Positions 1-7,413 of a stretch of 64,000 nucleotides of DNA are shown here, in pieces. The DNA is from Leifsonia sp. Root4 (GTDB lineage: Bacteria > Actinomycetota > Actinomycetes > Actinomycetales > Microbacteriaceae). Where the stretch lies: contig NZ_LMDN01000001.1 of assembly GCF_001425085.1 (NCBI RefSeq), positions 631,092 to 695,091 on the forward strand. The letters run 5' to 3'. The translations under genes and the position numbers were made by a program. A model generated the notes under the pieces. The model saw only the letters and a list, made by a program, of their open reading frames with translations, was not told where the DNA came from and ran no database searches. Position 1 is the stretch's first letter; each line of letters begins with the position of its first letter.

Positions 1-583
1 CCCCCGGCAGCAACCGCCAGACGAGCAGCGCACCGATGAGCGTGAGCGCTGCGATGCCGGCGAAGGCGATCCGCCAGCCGAAGGCGTGGCCGAGGGCCGT
101 GCCGAGCGGCACTCCGAGCACGAAGGCGAGCGACCCTCCGGCCGTGGTGATGGCCACGGCGCGGGCGAGCTGCTCCTTCGGAACCAGATGGCCGGCGTAG
201 GCCCCGACGATCGACCAGAACAGTCCGTGCGCCGCGCCGCCGAGCACACGGGTTGCCACCATGAATTCGTAGCTCGGTGCGATCGCGGTGAGCACGCTGG
301 AGAACGCCAGGATGACGAGCACGCCCACGAGCAGCGGCTGCCTCGGCAGGCGACGGGTCAGGGCCATGAGTGGGGCGCTGGAGAGGACGACGGTGAACGC
401 GAAGACGCTCACGAGCAATCCGACCTGGGGTTCGCTGACCCCCAGTTCCTCGCTGATATCGGGCAGCAGGCCCATCGGCAGCATCTCGATCGTGATCGAG
501 AGGAACACCGCGACGGCGAGTGTGAGGAGTCCGACCCACGGGAATACCGGGGCGGTGGGACGAGAGGTGGTGTGTGCAGTCAT
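1..583 (-). CDS. MFS transporter, AraJ-like exporter (3' end outside window)
   Basis: Only the first 194 residues are present; the frame is still open at the left window edge, so the gene is cut by the window and not broken. Reading leftwards from the ATG at 583, about six hydrophobic segments are visible (roughly residues 16-40, 53-75, 84-102, 107-131, 142-163 and 168-190), which is the N-terminal half of a 12-segment major facilitator. The segment RVLGGAAHGLFWSIVGAYAG near residues 112-131 resembles the AraJ/YdhP group of sugar or drug efflux carriers. Such proteins use the proton gradient to expel small molecules; the substrate cannot be read from this half. The gene is divergent from purU, and an operator-like repeat array lies 39 bases upstream. 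No strong ribosome binding site precedes the chosen start. Confidence 0.85.
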   Translation of the reverse strand, partial: MTAHTTSRPTAPVFPWVGLLTLAVAVFLSITIEMLPMGLLPDISEELGVSEPQVGLLVSVFAFTVVLSSAPLMALTRRLPRQPLLVGVLVILAFSSVLTAIAPSYEFMVATRVLGGAAHGLFWSIVGAYAGHLVPKEQLARAVAITTAGGSLAFVLGVPLGTALGHAFGWRIAFAGIAALTLIGALLVWRLLPG

Positions 584-621
584 TCGTGAGTACCCATGAA
601 TGGCGTTCCCCGCCCGTCTTC

Positions 622-685
622 GGCTGTTGAGAATCTCGACTGTTGAGAATCTCGGCTGTCGAGAATCTCAGCTGTCCAGGATCGC
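622..685. repeat. 16-bp tandem repeat (about 3.5 copies), operator-like
   Basis: Three near-perfect copies of a 16-base unit (622-637, 638-653, 654-669) and a degenerate fourth (670-685) lie between the divergent MFS gene and purU. Each unit carries an imperfect inverted repeat of the form GTTGAGAATCTCGAC (626-640, 642-656, 658-672), centred on GAGAATCTC. Repeated dyads upstream of an efflux gene are typical of TetR/MarR-type operators. That role is inferred; no regulator gene is adjacent within the window. Confidence 0.6.
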
Positions 686-809
686 AGCGCCCGCAGAGGC
701 AGACACGAGGGGCGGGTCGACTACGCGCTGTTGTGCGCGCCCAGGGCCGTGCGCGCTCGCACGACCGGGTTCAGCCTAGCAGCGGCATCCGCGCCCGCAC
801 CTTTCCAAC

Positions 810-815
810 TAATCT
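810..815 (+). promoter_or_regulatory. Candidate leaderless -10 box for purU
   Basis: The hexamer TAATCT is followed by exactly six bases and then the purU ATG. There is no Shine-Dalgarno sequence. This TANNNT-N6-start layout is the usual sign of leaderless transcription in actinobacteria. No clear -35 box is seen. Confidence 0.5.
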
Positions 816-821
816 GGGCAG

Positions 822-1703
822 ATGGAGTTTGACGCCGCACTCACACCCCCGGCCACGCAGCACCACTGGGTGCTCACGCTGATCTGTGTCGACGGACCGG
901 GAATCGTGCACGCCATCAGCGGCGCCGTCGTCGCGGCCGGCGGCAACATCACCGAGAGCCAGCAGTTCACGAGCCACGACACCGGGCGCTTCTTCATGCG
1001 GCTGCAGATCGAGACGCACGCGGCCCGTGATGAGCTCGAGGCGGCCCTCGCGCCCGTCGTGCAGACGTACTCCATGGAGTGGCGCCTCGACGTCGTCGGG
1101 CGCCCGCTCCGCACGCTCGTTCTCGCATCGACCGCCGCGCACTGCGTCAACGATCTGCTGTTCCGCCAGCGTGCCGGCCAGTTGCCCGTGCACATCCCCC
1201 TCGTGCTCTCCAACCACGGGAGCCTCCGCGATCTGGCCGGCTTCTACGGCGTGCCGTTCGAGTCCCTCCCCGTCGTGGATGCCGCAAGCAAGGCGGCTTT
1301 CGAGGCGCGCATCCTGCGCGCGGTCGAGGAACACGACATCGAGCTCGTGGTGCTGGCCCGCTACATGCAGATCCTCTCCCCTGAGCTCTGCGCGGCACTC
1401 GCCGGCCGCGCGATCAACATCCACCACAGCTTCCTGCCCGGCTTCAAGGGCGCGAACCCCTACAAGCAGGCGCACGCCCGCGGCGTCAAGCTCATCGGAG
1501 CGACCGCCCACTTCGTCACGAGCGATCTCGACGAGGGGCCGATCATCGAGCAGAACGTCGTGCGCGTCGACCACTCGCGCAGTGCCTCGGAGCTCGTCGC
1601 GATCGGGCAGGACGAGGAGAGCCGCACGCTCACGCAGGCCGTCAAGTGGTTCGCGGAGGACCGGGTGCTGCTGGACGGCGCCCGCACGATCATCTTCCGC
1701 TAG
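822..1703 (+). CDS. purU: Formyltetrahydrofolate deformylase
   Basis: This 293-residue protein hydrolyses 10-formyl-THF to formate and THF, balancing one-carbon units and supplying formate. An N-terminal ACT domain (about 15-95, with DGPGIVHAISGAV) is followed by a formyltransferase fold (about 105-290). The catalytic triad of the family is visible: N199 and H201 in INIHHSFLPGF, and D237 in DLDEGPI. The length matches the family (about 280-295). The start at 822 is supported by the leaderless promoter box six bases upstream; there is no competing upstream start. A small membrane-protein gene follows 16 bases downstream with its own apparent promoter box. Confidence 0.95.
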   Translation: MEFDAALTPPATQHHWVLTLICVDGPGIVHAISGAVVAAGGNITESQQFTSHDTGRFFMRLQIETHAARDELEAALAPVVQTYSMEWRLDVVGRPLRTLVLASTAAHCVNDLLFRQRAGQLPVHIPLVLSNHGSLRDLAGFYGVPFESLPVVDAASKAAFEARILRAVEEHDIELVVLARYMQILSPELCAALAGRAINIHHSFLPGFKGANPYKQAHARGVKLIGATAHFVTSDLDEGPIIEQNVVRVDHSRSASELVAIGQDEESRTLTQAVKWFAEDRVLLDGARTIIFR

Positions 1704-1707
1704 CACG

Positions 1708-1713
1708 TAGGCT
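1708..1713 (+). promoter_or_regulatory. Candidate leaderless -10 box for the YrdB-like gene
   Basis: TAGGCT lies six bases before the GTG at 1720, and no Shine-Dalgarno sequence is present. The box starts five bases after the purU stop codon, so the downstream gene may have its own transcript besides readthrough from purU. Confidence 0.4.
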
Positions 1714-1719
1714 TGAGAC

Positions 1720-2109
1720 GTGACTGAAACGCCTGGAACCTCCCGCCCGACCGCCAGCGACGCCGCAACACGCGCGCCGCGCGTCAGCCCGAACGACATC
1801 ATCCGCTTCCTGCTGGAGATCGTCGCCGTCGTGTCGCTCGCGATCTGGGGGTTCACCATGTGGCCGATGCCGTGGCCCGGAATCGCTTTCGGGATCGGCG
1901 CGCCGCTGCTGGCGATCCTGCTCTGGGCGCTCTTCCTCTCACCCAAGGCCGTGTTCCAGCTCGACGCCTTCGGGCGCGCGCTGATCGAGATCGTCGTGAT
2001 GGGCTCCGTCGCCTTCGCCTGGTGGAGCATGGAGCAGCCCTACATCGCCGCGGCCTTCGCACTCGTGGCGACGGTCAGCGGCGTGATCAACGGCCGCAGC
2101 CGGATCTGA
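1720..2109 (+). CDS. YrdB/DUF2568 family small membrane protein
   Basis: A 129-residue protein with a polar Thr/Ala/Pro-rich N-terminus (about 1-25) followed by four hydrophobic segments (about 27-48, 52-72, 84-100 and 104-122). The pattern FLLEIVAVVSLAIWG followed by a Trp/Pro/Gly-rich turn resembles the YrdB (DUF2568) family of small membrane proteins, whose function is unknown. The GTG start is chosen from the TAGGCT box six bases upstream. It follows purU closely and is closed by a strong bidirectional terminator shared with nagB. Confidence 0.75.
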   Translation: MTETPGTSRPTASDAATRAPRVSPNDIIRFLLEIVAVVSLAIWGFTMWPMPWPGIAFGIGAPLLAILLWALFLSPKAVFQLDAFGRALIEIVVMGSVAFAWWSMEQPYIAAAFALVATVSGVINGRSRI

Positions 2110-2122
2110 CGCTCAGACTTTC

Positions 2123-2157
2123 AGAAGCCCCGCACCTCATGGAGGTGCGGGGCTTCT
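2123..2157. terminator. Bidirectional intrinsic terminator between yrdB-like gene and nagB
   Basis: A perfect 16-bp inverted repeat (2123-2138 with 2142-2157) closes a 3-base loop. The arms begin AGAAGCCCCGC and end GCGGGGCTTCT. It lies between two convergent genes and can end transcription from both sides. Confidence 0.9.
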
Positions 2158-2180
2158 TGTATCTGCGGTCTGGATGCGGT

Positions 2181-2966
2181 CTAGATCACTTCCCAGTCGA
2201 AACGGGTGTCCCACGACTGCCGGTAGTAGTCGGCGAAGGCGAGCTTGGACGCGGCGGCCTCGTCGACGATCACGGTCGCGTGGGCGTGCAGCTGGATGAC
2301 GGAGCCGGGCTGGCTCGAGGTGACCGCGCCCTCGACGGCGGCGGCGACGGCATCCGCCTTGGCCTCGCCGAAGGCCAGCAGCACGAGGTGCTCTGCGCGC
2401 AGGATCGTGCCGAGGCCCTGCGTGATGCAGTGCGTTGGCACGTCGTCGATCGAATCGAAGAAGCGGGCATTGTCGATGCGGGTCTGCTCGGTGAGCGTCT
2501 TGGTGCGGGTGAGCGAGGCGAGCGATGAGCCTGGTTCGTTGAAGCCGATGTGGCCGGTGCGGCCGATGCCGAGAATCTGGAGGTCGACGCCCCCTGCCGC
2601 CCGAATCGCGGCTTCGTACTCGTCGCCTGCGTGCTGGATGCCGTCGAGTCGGCCGTTCGGCACGTGCACGAGCGACGGGGTGAGCCCGAGGGGCTCGACG
2701 ACCTCACGGGTGATGACGGAGCGGTAGCTCTCCGGGTGCTCGACCGGGATGCCGACGTACTCGTCGAGGGCGAAGCCGCGCACCGCACTGAGGTCGAGGT
2801 TCTCTGCCTTCACCGTGCGAGCGAGGGCCTGGTAGGTGCCCAGCGGGGTCGAGCCGGTTGCGACGCCGAGCACGGCGTCCGGCTTGCGGGCAACGAGCCG
2901 CAGGATCGCCTCTGCAGCCAGCTCGCCGGCGGCGGCCGCATCCTTGACGATGATGATCTCTGCCAT
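2181..2966 (-). CDS. nagB: Glucosamine-6-phosphate deaminase
   Basis: This 261-residue enzyme isomerises and deaminates glucosamine-6-P to fructose-6-P and ammonia, the last step of amino-sugar catabolism. Family motifs are the phosphate-binding loop VATGSTPLGTYQAL (about 43-56), FALDEYVGIP with the proton-abstracting Asp near residue 74, and GIGRTGHIGFNEPG with the catalytic His and Glu. A Thr stands where the E. coli enzyme has Asp141. The ATG at 2966 is preceded by AGGAG at seven bases, inside the end of the ROK kinase gene; the stop of that gene overlaps this start by one base, so translation is probably coupled. It is the last gene of the leftward amino-sugar operon. No nagA (GlcNAc-6-P deacetylase) lies in the window. 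Confidence 0.95.
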   Translation of the reverse strand: MAEIIIVKDAAAAGELAAEAILRLVARKPDAVLGVATGSTPLGTYQALARTVKAENLDLSAVRGFALDEYVGIPVEHPESYRSVITREVVEPLGLTPSLVHVPNGRLDGIQHAGDEYEAAIRAAGGVDLQILGIGRTGHIGFNEPGSSLASLTRTKTLTEQTRIDNARFFDSIDDVPTHCITQGLGTILRAEHLVLLAFGEAKADAVAAAVEGAVTSSQPGSVIQLHAHATVIVDEAAASKLAFADYYRQSWDTRFDWEVI

Positions 2967-3880
2967 TACTTCACTCCTACTAGTGCCGCGCCAAACGCAG
3001 CGGCCGGAAAACCGATGGGAATGAGCTGCACGCGGTCGGAGAGCCGCAGGGAGGCCAGGAACGGGGAGCTCAGAGACCAGTCTGCCAGTACACCGCGAAC
3101 GCCGTGAATCAGTGGCTCCCCCAGGGCGCTCAATCCACCGCCGATCACGACGCGGTCGACGTCGACCGTGAGCACGAGCATGCGCACCCCGGCGGCGACT
3201 CCCTCGAAGAATGTCCGCTGCACGGCGACTGCTTCCGCATCGCCGGCCGCGGCGCGTTCGAACAGTTCGACGGCGGGAAGCGCGGCGTCGCTCGGCCACA
3301 TGCGGGCGATGGCCGAGCCGGATGCGACCGTCTCCAGGCAGCCGCGCTGGCCGCAGCCGCAGAGCGCGCCGCTCGGGTCGACGGGCAGGTGACCGATCTC
3401 GCCGGCCGCCCCGCTGACGCCACGAAGCAGAACGCCGTTCTGCACGATTCCGGCTGCGAGGCCCGTGCCGAGGTTCAGATAGGCCATGCTCGAGCCGTCG
3501 CTCAGCCCCGAAGCGATGCTCGTCAGGTGGTGCGCACCGAGCGCGGCCGCCTTGACGTCGTTCTCGACGTGCACGGGCACGCCCATTCGCCGACCGAGTT
3601 CCGCGCCCAGCGCCAGCTCGGAGACGCCGAGATTGACGGCGTGCGAGACGATGCCGCTCGCACTGTCGACGGCGCCGGGGATGCCGACGCCGATCGAGCG
3701 CAGTGAGGACACCGTGAGGCCGGAGCGCGCTGCCAACAGCCGCACGCTCGTCTCCGCGCTGTGCAGCACCGCGCGGCCGCCGAATCCGGTCGAGCGTTTC
3801 ACGACCTCGCCGAAGGTTCCGTCATCCGACACCGCGATGGCAGCCGTCTTGGTGCCACCGATGTCAATGCCGATCCTCAC
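2966..3880 (-). CDS. ROK-family sugar kinase, probable N-acetylglucosamine kinase
   Basis: A 304-residue ROK kinase. The N-terminal ATP loop is GIDIGGTKTAA (4-14); the catalytic Asp lies in HVENDVKAAALGA (near 107); the sugar-contact Glu-His pair in GAAGEIGHLPVD is followed by the zinc site CGCGQRGCLE. There is no N-terminal helix-turn-helix, so it is a kinase and not a regulator. Its place between a GH3 hexosaminidase and nagB indicates phosphorylation of cytoplasmic GlcNAc to GlcNAc-6-P, although ROK kinases vary in sugar preference. The GTG start at 3880 has AGGAG eight bases upstream and overlaps the stop of the GH3 gene by four bases (GTGA). Confidence 0.88.
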   Translation of the reverse strand: MRIGIDIGGTKTAAIAVSDDGTFGEVVKRSTGFGGRAVLHSAETSVRLLAARSGLTVSSLRSIGVGIPGAVDSASGIVSHAVNLGVSELALGAELGRRMGVPVHVENDVKAAALGAHHLTSIASGLSDGSSMAYLNLGTGLAAGIVQNGVLLRGVSGAAGEIGHLPVDPSGALCGCGQRGCLETVASGSAIARMWPSDAALPAVELFERAAAGDAEAVAVQRTFFEGVAAGVRMLVLTVDVDRVVIGGGLSALGEPLIHGVRGVLADWSLSSPFLASLRLSDRVQLIPIGFPAAAFGAALVGVK

Positions 3881-5415
3881 GCCCGGCGCTCCTGCCGATT
3901 CTCCGCATTCAGCAGGGCGAGCAACGCACGGCCGAGCAGACGGGAGGCCCCGAAGGTCGCGATGTCGGCATAGGCGCGATCATCCGACGGCCAGCCGGCG
4001 TCGATGACGAGCACCTCGGGGTTCTCAGCGCGCAGGGTGTCGATCGCCGCCGTCGCGAAGCCATGCCGGTGGTTGTCCTTGCCGATGACCAGCACCGGGC
4101 CGGTGAGCGCCGGAATCGTCGGTGCTGCGGCCGAGATGCCGATGACATTCGGCTCGAGCCAGGCCGGGTCGGCCGCGACCGTTCCCTCCGCGATCTCGGC
4201 GAACGGCCCCCACGGTGCGACGCCGACGGCGATGTTCGCCACCGTGTCGATGCGCACGACGGTCTGCGCCCGCGTTCCGGCGCCCAGCCAGCGCGCGGCA
4301 CGCTCTGAGATCGAGAAGGTGTCGATCACGCGGTCGGTGGCGAGGATCGGGTCGGTGGCGGTGTCGACGGCATCCGGTACCGGGATGCTCGCCTCGAGGG
4401 CGGCGGATTCCTCTGCCAGACGGATGACGCGGCCGGCGGCATCAGCGATCCGCTCGGCGCCGAGCCTCCCGGAACCGATCGCGGCCAGAACGGCCGCCTC
4501 GATCTCGTCCATCTGCGCGTCGCTGTTCTCCGTGCCGATGCAGAGCAGATCGCAGCCGGCGATGAGAGCCCGGACTGCGGCCTCGGCGATGCCGTGGACC
4601 CCGCTGGCACCCTTCATGTCCAGGGCGTCGGACACGATGACTCCGTCGAAGCCGAGTTCGGTGCGCAGCAGCCCCTGCAGGATGTCGGCCGAGAAGGTCG
4701 CAGGCTGATTGGGATCGACCTGGGGCAACAGGATGTGCGAGCTCATGATCGTGCGTGCACCGGCGGCGACCGCGGCACGGAACGGAACGAGTTCGCGCTC
4801 GCGCAGCTCGTCGATGCTGCGCTCGATCACGGGCAGCGAGAGGTGAGAGTCGACGGCGGTGTCTCCGTGCCCAGGGAAGTGCTTGGCGCTGACGGCGACA
4901 CCGGTCTGCTGGTGTCCGCGGATCCACGCCGCGGCGTGCGCGGCGACCCGCTCGGGCTCGACGCCGAAGCTCCGCACACCGATGACGGGGTTGTCGGAGT
5001 TGGAGTTGATGTCGATCGACGGCGCGAAGTTGAGGTTGCAGCCGGAGCGGCGCAGCTCCCACCCGACGAGCCTGCCGATGTTCTCGGTGTGTTCGAGGTC
5101 GTCGCCGCGGCCGAGCACCGCTGCCCCTGGATAGGGCGAACCGATGTCGTAGTAGAGCCGGGTGACGTCGCCACCCTCCTCGTCGATGGCGATGATCGCG
5201 TGCGGGTTCGCGGCGCGGATGGCGGCGGTCAACTCGCGCAGCTGCCTGCCTGATTCGATGTTCATGCCGAAGAGGCAGACACCGCCGAGGCCGTCGCGCA
5301 GCCGCGCGGCGAGCCACTCGGGGAGCACGGTTCCGACGAATCCGGGCAGCAAGGTAGTGGAGACCCGGCGGCGCAGTTCGGCCTGCGTGGCCCGGTCGTT
5401 GGCGAGCAGAGTCAT
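3877..5415 (-). CDS. GH3 beta-N-acetylhexosaminidase (NagZ-like)
   Basis: A 512-residue glycoside hydrolase family 3 protein of the NagZ type. The loop KHFPGHGDTAVDSH (178-191) holds the Asp-x-His general acid/base dyad (D189, H191) and IVSDALDM holds the nucleophile D263. Residues beyond about 340 form a second domain, making it longer than the single-domain Gram-negative NagZ. No signal peptide is visible, so it should act in the cytoplasm on imported GlcNAc disaccharides. Some actinobacterial members of this subfamily (such as Cellulomonas fimi Nag3) act as phosphorylases, so GlcNAc-1-P formation is an alternative. The ATG at 5415 overlaps the permease stop by four bases. It resembles the NagZ at 52674-54203. 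Confidence 0.9.
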   Translation of the reverse strand: MTLLANDRATQAELRRRVSTTLLPGFVGTVLPEWLAARLRDGLGGVCLFGMNIESGRQLRELTAAIRAANPHAIIAIDEEGGDVTRLYYDIGSPYPGAAVLGRGDDLEHTENIGRLVGWELRRSGCNLNFAPSIDINSNSDNPVIGVRSFGVEPERVAAHAAAWIRGHQQTGVAVSAKHFPGHGDTAVDSHLSLPVIERSIDELRERELVPFRAAVAAGARTIMSSHILLPQVDPNQPATFSADILQGLLRTELGFDGVIVSDALDMKGASGVHGIAEAAVRALIAGCDLLCIGTENSDAQMDEIEAAVLAAIGSGRLGAERIADAAGRVIRLAEESAALEASIPVPDAVDTATDPILATDRVIDTFSISERAARWLGAGTRAQTVVRIDTVANIAVGVAPWGPFAEIAEGTVAADPAWLEPNVIGISAAAPTIPALTGPVLVIGKDNHRHGFATAAIDTLRAENPEVLVIDAGWPSDDRAYADIATFGASRLLGRALLALLNAENRQERRA

Positions 5416-6335
5416 CCCTTGACCGCCCCGCTGACGAGCCCGCTGGTCATGCGGCCCTGCACAATGAGGAAGAACACGATCACGGGCACGGCGACGAGAG
5501 TCGACGCGGCCATGACCTGGCCCCAGTCGGTCTCGCGGGTGGCGCTGGCCTGAATGAAGCCGCGCAGCCAGAGCGGCAGCGTCTGCATCGCCTCGGCCGG
5601 CAACAGCACGAGCGCGACGGTGAACTCGTTCCACGCCTGCAGGAACGCGAAGACGCCGGACGCGACGAGGCCTGGAGCCAGCAGCGGGAAGGTGATCCGC
5701 ATGAAGGCCTGAGTACGGCTGAGGCCATCGACCATGGCGGCTTCTTCGAGGTCGGCCGGGATGCCGGCGACGAAGCCGCGCAGCATCCAGATCGTGAATG
5801 GCACGACGGCGGCCGTGTAGATGACGCTCAGGCCGATGATCGAGTTCAACAGGCCGACGCTGGCGACCATCTTGTACTGGGCGATGAACAGGCCCTCGGC
5901 CGGCAGCATCTGCACGATGAGCACGGCGAGCACGAAGCTCTTGCGACCCTTGAACCGGAAGCGGCTGATCGCCACCGCGGCCAGGAAGGCGAAGAGCAGG
6001 CAGCAGAACACCGCGATCAGGGTGACCGAGAGGCTGATCCCGAGAGCCGAGAAGAAGGTGCCGTCCTCGAGGGTGTTCGCGTAGTTGTTCAGCGAGCCGT
6101 TGACCGGGAAGAAGGTCGGGATGAATGACTGCAGGGTGCGGTTGGGCAGCAGCGAGGAGTTGATCATCCAGTAGACCGGGAACACCCAGCCGATGGCGAC
6201 GGCGATCGCGAGGGCCGAATAGATCACGCGGCTGAGGCGGAGCGGCGGGCGGGTGCGCAGCTTGGCGCTGCGTCCGGAGGGACGCTTCTCGGCCGGCGGT
6301 ACCGGGATCTGTGCCGGGGTGGTTGCTGTGGTCAT
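5412..6335 (-). CDS. Sugar ABC transporter permease, MalG-like
   Basis: A 307-residue inner-membrane permease of the CUT1 (carbohydrate uptake) class with six hydrophobic segments after a basic N-terminus of about 35 residues. The ATPase-docking EAA loop is present as EEAAMVDGLSRTQAFMRITF. It ends in GAVKG, as MalG-type permeases commonly do. The ATG at 6335 overlaps the stop of the upstream permease by four bases; its ribosome binding site AAGGAGG lies inside the upstream gene. With the partner permease and the lipoprotein at 7414-8718 it should form an importer for an amino sugar or chito-oligosaccharide. No ATPase is encoded in the operon. Confidence 0.9.
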   Translation of the reverse strand: MTTATTPAQIPVPPAEKRPSGRSAKLRTRPPLRLSRVIYSALAIAVAIGWVFPVYWMINSSLLPNRTLQSFIPTFFPVNGSLNNYANTLEDGTFFSALGISLSVTLIAVFCCLLFAFLAAVAISRFRFKGRKSFVLAVLIVQMLPAEGLFIAQYKMVASVGLLNSIIGLSVIYTAAVVPFTIWMLRGFVAGIPADLEEAAMVDGLSRTQAFMRITFPLLAPGLVASGVFAFLQAWNEFTVALVLLPAEAMQTLPLWLRGFIQASATRETDWGQVMAASTLVAVPVIVFFLIVQGRMTSGLVSGAVKG

Positions 6336-7288
6336 GACTGTTCGTCCTCCTTGAGCAGGCTGCGCACGTAGTACCAGCTGATCGCGACGGTGAGCACGAG
6401 TACGAAGATGGAGACGGCCGAGGCCATCCCGAAGTCCTGCGAGCCGGCCCCGAGCTTGTAGATGTAGGTGCCGAGCAGATCGAACTCCGAGGCGCGGGAG
6501 CCGGCATCCTGCAGCATGGTGATCTGGGTGAAGACGCGCAGATCCCAGATCAGCTGCAGCAGCAGCACGATCGCGATGACGGGGCGGATCATCGGCATGA
6601 TGATGAAGCGCAGGCGCTGCCAGGGGGTCGCACCGTCGAGCTGGGCGGCTTCGAGCACCTCGTCGGAGACCTGGGTGAGGCCGGCGTAGACCGAGAATGC
6701 GACGAAGGGCACCGACATCCAGATGACGATGATGCTCGCGACCATGAAGAAGGTGAGGGGGTGCTCGAGCCAGGCGAAGCGGTTCATGTCGACGCCGGGG
6801 ATCATGTCGAGCAGGTAGTTCACGACACCGCGGCGGCGGTCGAACAGCCAGATCCACACCGTCATCGCGGCGACGACCGGCATGGCCCATGCCAGCAGGA
6901 GCGAGACCTGCAGGGTCAGACGGACAGCCTTGCCGACGGCGGTCATCAGCACAGCGAGCAGCAGGCCGATGGCGAGCGTGAGGAACGCGGTGATCGCCAT
7001 GAAGAGCAGCGAGCGCACGACGACGCCCCACATGTCCGGGTTCGTGGCCAGATCAAGGTAGTTGGCGAGCCCGACGAACTCGGCCGGCTGGCCGAACTGC
7101 TGCTTCAGGCCGAACTCCTGGAAGGAGGTGACGATCTGCCAGACGAGCGGGTAGCCCATTCCGATGAGGAGGATGACAACGGCTGGGATGAGGAGGAAAT
7201 ACGGGGCGGGAACGCGGCGCCGGGGTGGGGCGGGCGATGGATTCTGCTTCGCGGCCTGTTCCGGAGCGGTGGCGACGGTTGAGCTCAT
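6332..7288 (-). CDS. Sugar ABC transporter permease, MalF-like
   Basis: A 318-residue CUT1 permease with a Pro/Ala-rich cytoplasmic N-terminus (about 1-28) and six membrane segments. The EAA loop reads EAAQLDGATPWQRLRFIIMP (about 210-229). The C-terminus LLKEDEQS is partly dictated by the AAGGAGG ribosome binding site of the next gene embedded in the codons for Lys-Glu-Asp; the same arrangement ends the permease at 55039. It partners the MalG-like permease downstream. Confidence 0.9.
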   Translation of the reverse strand: MSSTVATAPEQAAKQNPSPAPPRRRVPAPYFLLIPAVVILLIGMGYPLVWQIVTSFQEFGLKQQFGQPAEFVGLANYLDLATNPDMWGVVVRSLLFMAITAFLTLAIGLLLAVLMTAVGKAVRLTLQVSLLLAWAMPVVAAMTVWIWLFDRRRGVVNYLLDMIPGVDMNRFAWLEHPLTFFMVASIIVIWMSVPFVAFSVYAGLTQVSDEVLEAAQLDGATPWQRLRFIIMPMIRPVIAIVLLLQLIWDLRVFTQITMLQDAGSRASEFDLLGTYIYKLGAGSQDFGMASAVSIFVLVLTVAISWYYVRSLLKEDEQS

Positions 7289-7342
7289 GGTCTCATCCTC
7301 CTTTCAATGCGAGTTCGATGCGAGTGCGTGGTCTCAGGGGAA

Positions 7343-7371
7343 GGGGCCGCGGGTGGTGTTCCCGCGGCCCC
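7343..7371 (-). terminator. GC-rich hairpin between binding protein and permease genes
   Basis: An 11-bp perfect stem (7343-7353 with 7361-7371; arm GGGGCCGCGGG) with a 7-base loop lies 42 bases beyond the binding-protein stop. No T-run follows in the direction of transcription. Hairpins here commonly protect the binding-protein message or partly terminate, giving more binding protein than permease. That role is inferred from position. Confidence 0.6.
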
Positions 7372-7375
7372 CTTG

Positions 7376-7407
7376 TTGCTGTCGTGCTGTAGTGCTGTGG
7401 TGCTGCG
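7376..7407. repeat. 8-bp tandem repeat, four copies, beside the binding-protein stop
   Basis: Four consecutive 8-base units close to GTGCTGTN (7376-7383, 7384-7391, 7392-7399, 7400-7407) lie six bases outside the stop codon of the binding-protein gene and directly next to the intercistronic hairpin. They appear non-coding. Confidence 0.7.
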
Positions 7408-7413
7408 CTCCGA

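Noticed and set aside
622..685. CRISPR array
   Set aside because: The units are adjacent 16-mers without spacers, and no cas genes are present anywhere in the window.
771..2030. Long open frame on the minus strand opposite purU (about 419 codons)
   Set aside because: It lies antisense to purU and the YrdB-like gene, both of which have family motifs and promoter boxes. Its translation shows no domain; long antisense frames are common at this GC content.
2966..3299. N-terminal extension of nagB to 3299
   Set aside because: The extension lies within the ROK kinase gene, is Arg-rich, and the ATG at 2966 has a good ribosome binding site and matches the family start.
5415..6507. N-terminal extension of the GH3 gene to 6507
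   Set aside because: The extra 364 codons run through the permease gene in another frame; the ATG at 5415 gives the normal NagZ start and the usual 4-base overlap.
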